Made by a program: the position numbers and the translations under genes | Part shown: in pieces, positions 5,870-7,321 of the stretch | Layout of the letters: each line of letters starts with the position of its first letter | Position numbering within the stretch: the stretch's first letter is position 1 | The notes under the pieces: generated by a model | The model's database searches: none | Seen by the model: the letters and a program-made list of their open reading frames with translations, nothing else | Told to the model about the DNA's origin: nothing | Origin: Geobacter sp. UBA698 | GTDB taxonomy: Bacteria > Desulfobacterota > Desulfuromonadia > Geobacterales > Pseudopelobacteraceae | NCBI GenBank assembly: GCA_002298925.1 | Contig: DBMM01000090.1 | Span: 1-7,321, forward strand | Length of the DNA stretch: 7,321 nt | Direction: 5' to 3'

Positions 5870-5913
5870 GCAGCCTCCCCCACCCCCTGACCCCCTCCCG
5901 CCAGGGGAGGGGG
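5870..5913 (-). repeat. C/G-rich palindromic repeat, copy R5 (5' end of DUF559 gene)
   Basis: On the minus strand it has the same 9-bp stem as R4, then the tail GTCAGGGGGTGGGGGAGGC. The final GGAGG serves as Shine-Dalgarno for the DUF559 ATG at 5868. In the mRNA the hairpin and G-rich tail lie directly in front of the start codon. Confidence 0.85.
5874..5878 (-). promoter_or_regulatory. Repeat-borne ribosome binding site of the DUF559 gene
   Basis: GGAGG on the minus strand, 5 nt before the ATG. It is the inner edge of repeat R5, so the repeat itself provides the translation signal. The preceding G-runs and stem could fold and limit ribosome access. Confidence 0.65.
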
Positions 5914-5943
5914 AAATTTAAAACCGTCAAAATATCCAGATAT

Positions 5944-5958
5944 CTCCTGATAAAGGAG
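5944..5958. other. Short stem-loop after the DUF898 gene
   Basis: CTCCT-GATAA-AGGAG forms a 5-bp perfect stem 11 nt after the DUF898 stop codon. In the minus direction a T-rich stretch (GGATATTTTGACGGTTTT) follows at some distance. It is too short to call a terminator; it also faintly resembles the stem of R1 and may be a relic. Confidence 0.25.
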
Positions 5959-5969
5959 GGCAACCACCA

Positions 5970-7253
5970 TTACAGGGCAATGTCGATCGTCATGCCGAAT
6001 ACATCGCCGATCTCTTCTCCGGCAGCTCCGACCGCGGCGCCGCTGCCGGCCGCCGCGACCAGGCCGTCCAGGCCGCCCATGGTTTCGAGCTGCAGATGTT
6101 CGAAACGATAGCGAGCCAGGCGCACCGTGGCCCAAGGCATCATCAGCCCCAGGCTGAACATGATGGCCAGCGCATTGGTCACGAACAGCAGGGCCATATC
6201 CCGCGTACGCAGGGTGCTGCGGAATCGGTTGCTGCCCATGCTGGTTCCGTTCCAGCACAGGTTGGCCAGGGCGGTCTGGCCGTAGACCGTCAGCATGAAG
6301 TAAACCAGCGGCAGCGCCAGGGCGGGAACAAGCACCAGTCCGCGCCAAGCCCCGTGGGCACCACCCGCGGCGACGGCAGAGGCGAGTCCGCTTCCCGACA
6401 AACCCGCCATGAGGCCGATCAGGCCGAAGATGGCGATGAAGCCGAGCGCCACCTTGAGGGAGAGCAGGTAGAAATCCTTGACCGTTGCGGAAAACGTGAA
6501 CGGCGTGGCCCCATAGCTGCTGTTCTCGACCATGAACTTTTTCTGGCGATAGAGCGTGTACGGCATCAGGAGACCAAGGGTCAACAGCGAGAGGATGGTC
6601 AGGCCGGCGAACACCACGTAGGACTGCCGGTAGTCGGGCCGGAAACCGAAACGGATGTTGCGGTAGGAGGAGTTGACGGAATTGAACATCCGCGAGCGGA
6701 CCACCAGCCAGGGAAACACCAGAAACACGACCAGGGCGACTGCCATGCTCAGCAGCGGACTGACCCGCGTGGCGATGCCGTACAGGATAAAGGCCACGGC
6801 CGCGATCAGCCACCCCTTGAAGAGCGCCAGCGGGTCGGCCAGATACTCGAACGGCTGGCCGTGCAGAGTGGTGCTGCCGTAAAAGAAGCGCCGCTGGCGC
6901 ACCTTGGCCCAGGCGGAATAGATGCCGACCGTGACGATCTTGAGCAGCGTGTTGACGATCCAGATGCCGAAATAATCACGGGCACTGCCCTCAAACGTGA
7001 AAGCGAGTGTGCGGGGAACCAGCTGGAGGGATGCATGCGAAGAAACCGGCGGGATGGGAGGGGCTGAGCCTGAATCCATCACGGAGGAGAACGGCGGAGG
7101 CGTAGCAGCGGCCCGCATGGTTTCGTCGTTCAGCGCAAAGGAGAGCTGGCACTTGGGGCAGCTGGCCCGATCGACGCTGTCCGGTATGGCGCTTTTCGGA
7201 ATGACTTTACTGAACCCGCACTGGGGACAAATGATGGTTATCTGCTCTGACAC
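5970..7253 (-). CDS. Zinc-ribbon DUF898 (YjgN-family) membrane protein
   Basis: 427 residues from the GTG at 7253. AGGAGGGG stands right before this codon with good spacing, whereas the longer in-frame TTG start at 7277 would put that signal inside the gene. The N-terminus carries an MJ0042-type zinc ribbon: Cys9, Cys12, Cys32, Cys35. A Pro/Ser-rich linker (about 50-75) leads to the DUF898 membrane domain with several hydrophobic segments. The domain is internally repetitive: VGIYSAWAKVRQRRF (about 109-123), LGLLMPYTLYRQKKF (about 226-240) and LGLMMPWATVRLARY (about 368-382) share one pattern, and each follows a hydrophobic segment and an F-x-F...(R/K)DY-like box (FEGSARDYF, FTFSATVKDFY). The role of YjgN/DUF898 is unknown. 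From memory it is often beside an M48 peptidase, here the next core gene downstream. The C-terminal tail (about 391-427) is Gly/Ala-rich. Confidence 0.92.
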   Translation of the reverse strand: MSEQITIICPQCGFSKVIPKSAIPDSVDRASCPKCQLSFALNDETMRAAATPPPFSSVMDSGSAPPIPPVSSHASLQLVPRTLAFTFEGSARDYFGIWIVNTLLKIVTVGIYSAWAKVRQRRFFYGSTTLHGQPFEYLADPLALFKGWLIAAVAFILYGIATRVSPLLSMAVALVVFLVFPWLVVRSRMFNSVNSSYRNIRFGFRPDYRQSYVVFAGLTILSLLTLGLLMPYTLYRQKKFMVENSSYGATPFTFSATVKDFYLLSLKVALGFIAIFGLIGLMAGLSGSGLASAVAAGGAHGAWRGLVLVPALALPLVYFMLTVYGQTALANLCWNGTSMGSNRFRSTLRTRDMALLFVTNALAIMFSLGLMMPWATVRLARYRFEHLQLETMGGLDGLVAAAGSGAAVGAAGEEIGDVFGMTIDIAL

Positions 7254-7256
7254 GCA

Positions 7257-7264
7257 CCCCTCCT
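7257..7264 (-). promoter_or_regulatory. Shine-Dalgarno that decides the GTG start of the DUF898 gene
   Basis: AGGAGGGG on the minus strand, with its AGGAGG core 5 nt from the GTG at 7253. It supports this start over the TTG at 7277. In 7278-7321 I see no gene and no convincing promoter. Confidence 0.7.
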
Positions 7265-7321
7265 GGTTGAAGCTCAAATCATCACATTGGTCAGCGCCAC
7301 AAAGAAGTGAACGCGAAACTG

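Larger units (their letters stand above)
5483..5913 (-). mobile_element. DUF559 cassette with long palindromic inverted ends
   Basis: Repeats R4 (from 5483) and R5 (to 5913) are inverted copies matching at about 38 of the outer 41 positions. Between them is exactly one gene, the DUF559 endonuclease. The near-identity of the ends, the gene that fits tightly inside, and the miniature version next door suggest a discrete mobile or formerly mobile unit. The unit sits between two genes that are probable partners. The transposition mechanism is unknown, and I see no transposase. Confidence 0.5.

Noticed and set aside
5264..5913. CRISPR array formed by the G/C-rich repeats
   Set aside because: Copies alternate in orientation, differ in sequence and have spacings from 26 bp to over 340 bp with a gene in between. 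There are no regular spacers and no cas genes.
5932..5943. ATATC-CA-GATAT palindrome after the DUF898 gene
   Set aside because: It is only 5-bp AT-rich arms, expected by chance, and has no supporting context.
5869..6813. In-frame upstream extension of the DUF559 gene to 448 codons
   Set aside because: The extra part overlaps the DUF898 gene in another frame and reads as low-complexity shadow sequence. The real start is the ATG at 5868 with its own ribosome site.
6096..7067. Long plus-strand open frame (323 codons) opposite the DUF898 gene
   Set aside because: Its Gln/Arg/Gly-rich translation resembles no protein family, and it lies fully antisense to a well-supported GC-rich gene. It is a composition effect.
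7278..7321. Promoter for the DUF898 gene
   Set aside because: TTCACT has only a poor -10 hexamer at the right distance, and a sigma-54 match fails on spacing. The promoter may lie beyond the window.

Overview
All genes in this window lie on the minus strand. The organism is probably a Geobacter-like member of the Desulfuromonadota or a similar Gram-negative. This is inferred from the gene types (YjgN/DUF898 plus M48 peptidase, SPFH protein, DUF559 endonuclease, outer-membrane-type lipoprotein) and from the G/C-rich DUF559-linked palindromes and CACAGAG-type repeats; no marker gene proves it. The right part (about 4150-5200 and 5970-7253) and the TrmO fragment look like GC-rich core sequence. 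The genes between about 458 and 2644, and the DUF559 gene, look more AT-rich and accessory.

Layout from the right edge, which is the direction of transcription. A zinc-ribbon DUF898/YjgN membrane protein (7253-5970) is followed by an M48 zinc metallopeptidase with a membrane anchor (5199-4156). Between these two likely partners lies about 770 bp of apparently inserted DNA. It holds a complete DUF559 (Vsr-like PD-(D/E)XK) endonuclease gene enclosed by long, nearly identical inverted C/G-rich palindromic repeats (5483-5913). Next to it is a 109-bp miniature version with the same type of inverted ends but no gene (5264-5372), and a degenerate single copy (about 5440-5460). The intergenic region 3874-4155 carries an inverted pair of CACxGAG repeat clusters around AT-rich DNA, plus a candidate promoter for an SPFH/prohibitin-like membrane protein (3873-2926).

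The left part holds a 281-bp gene-free stretch with two hairpins, then a small HExxH metallopeptidase-like protein (2644-2183) with a lipoprotein close behind it (2132-1218), probably one transcript. Next is an orphan protein that weakly resembles the uracil-DNA-glycosylase superfamily (1111-458). Last is the 5' part of a TrmO/TsaA-type tRNA methyltransferase gene (393-1), cut by the window edge.

The most interesting structure is the DUF559 cassette. The repeat on its upstream side supplies the gene's ribosome binding site, and the repeat on its downstream side is translated as a proline/glycine-rich C-terminal tail. With the gene-less pair beside it, this looks like an autonomous/non-autonomous pair of palindrome-ended elements, reminiscent of REP/RAYT systems but with a Vsr-like nuclease in place of the transposase. 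That is an inference from one locus.
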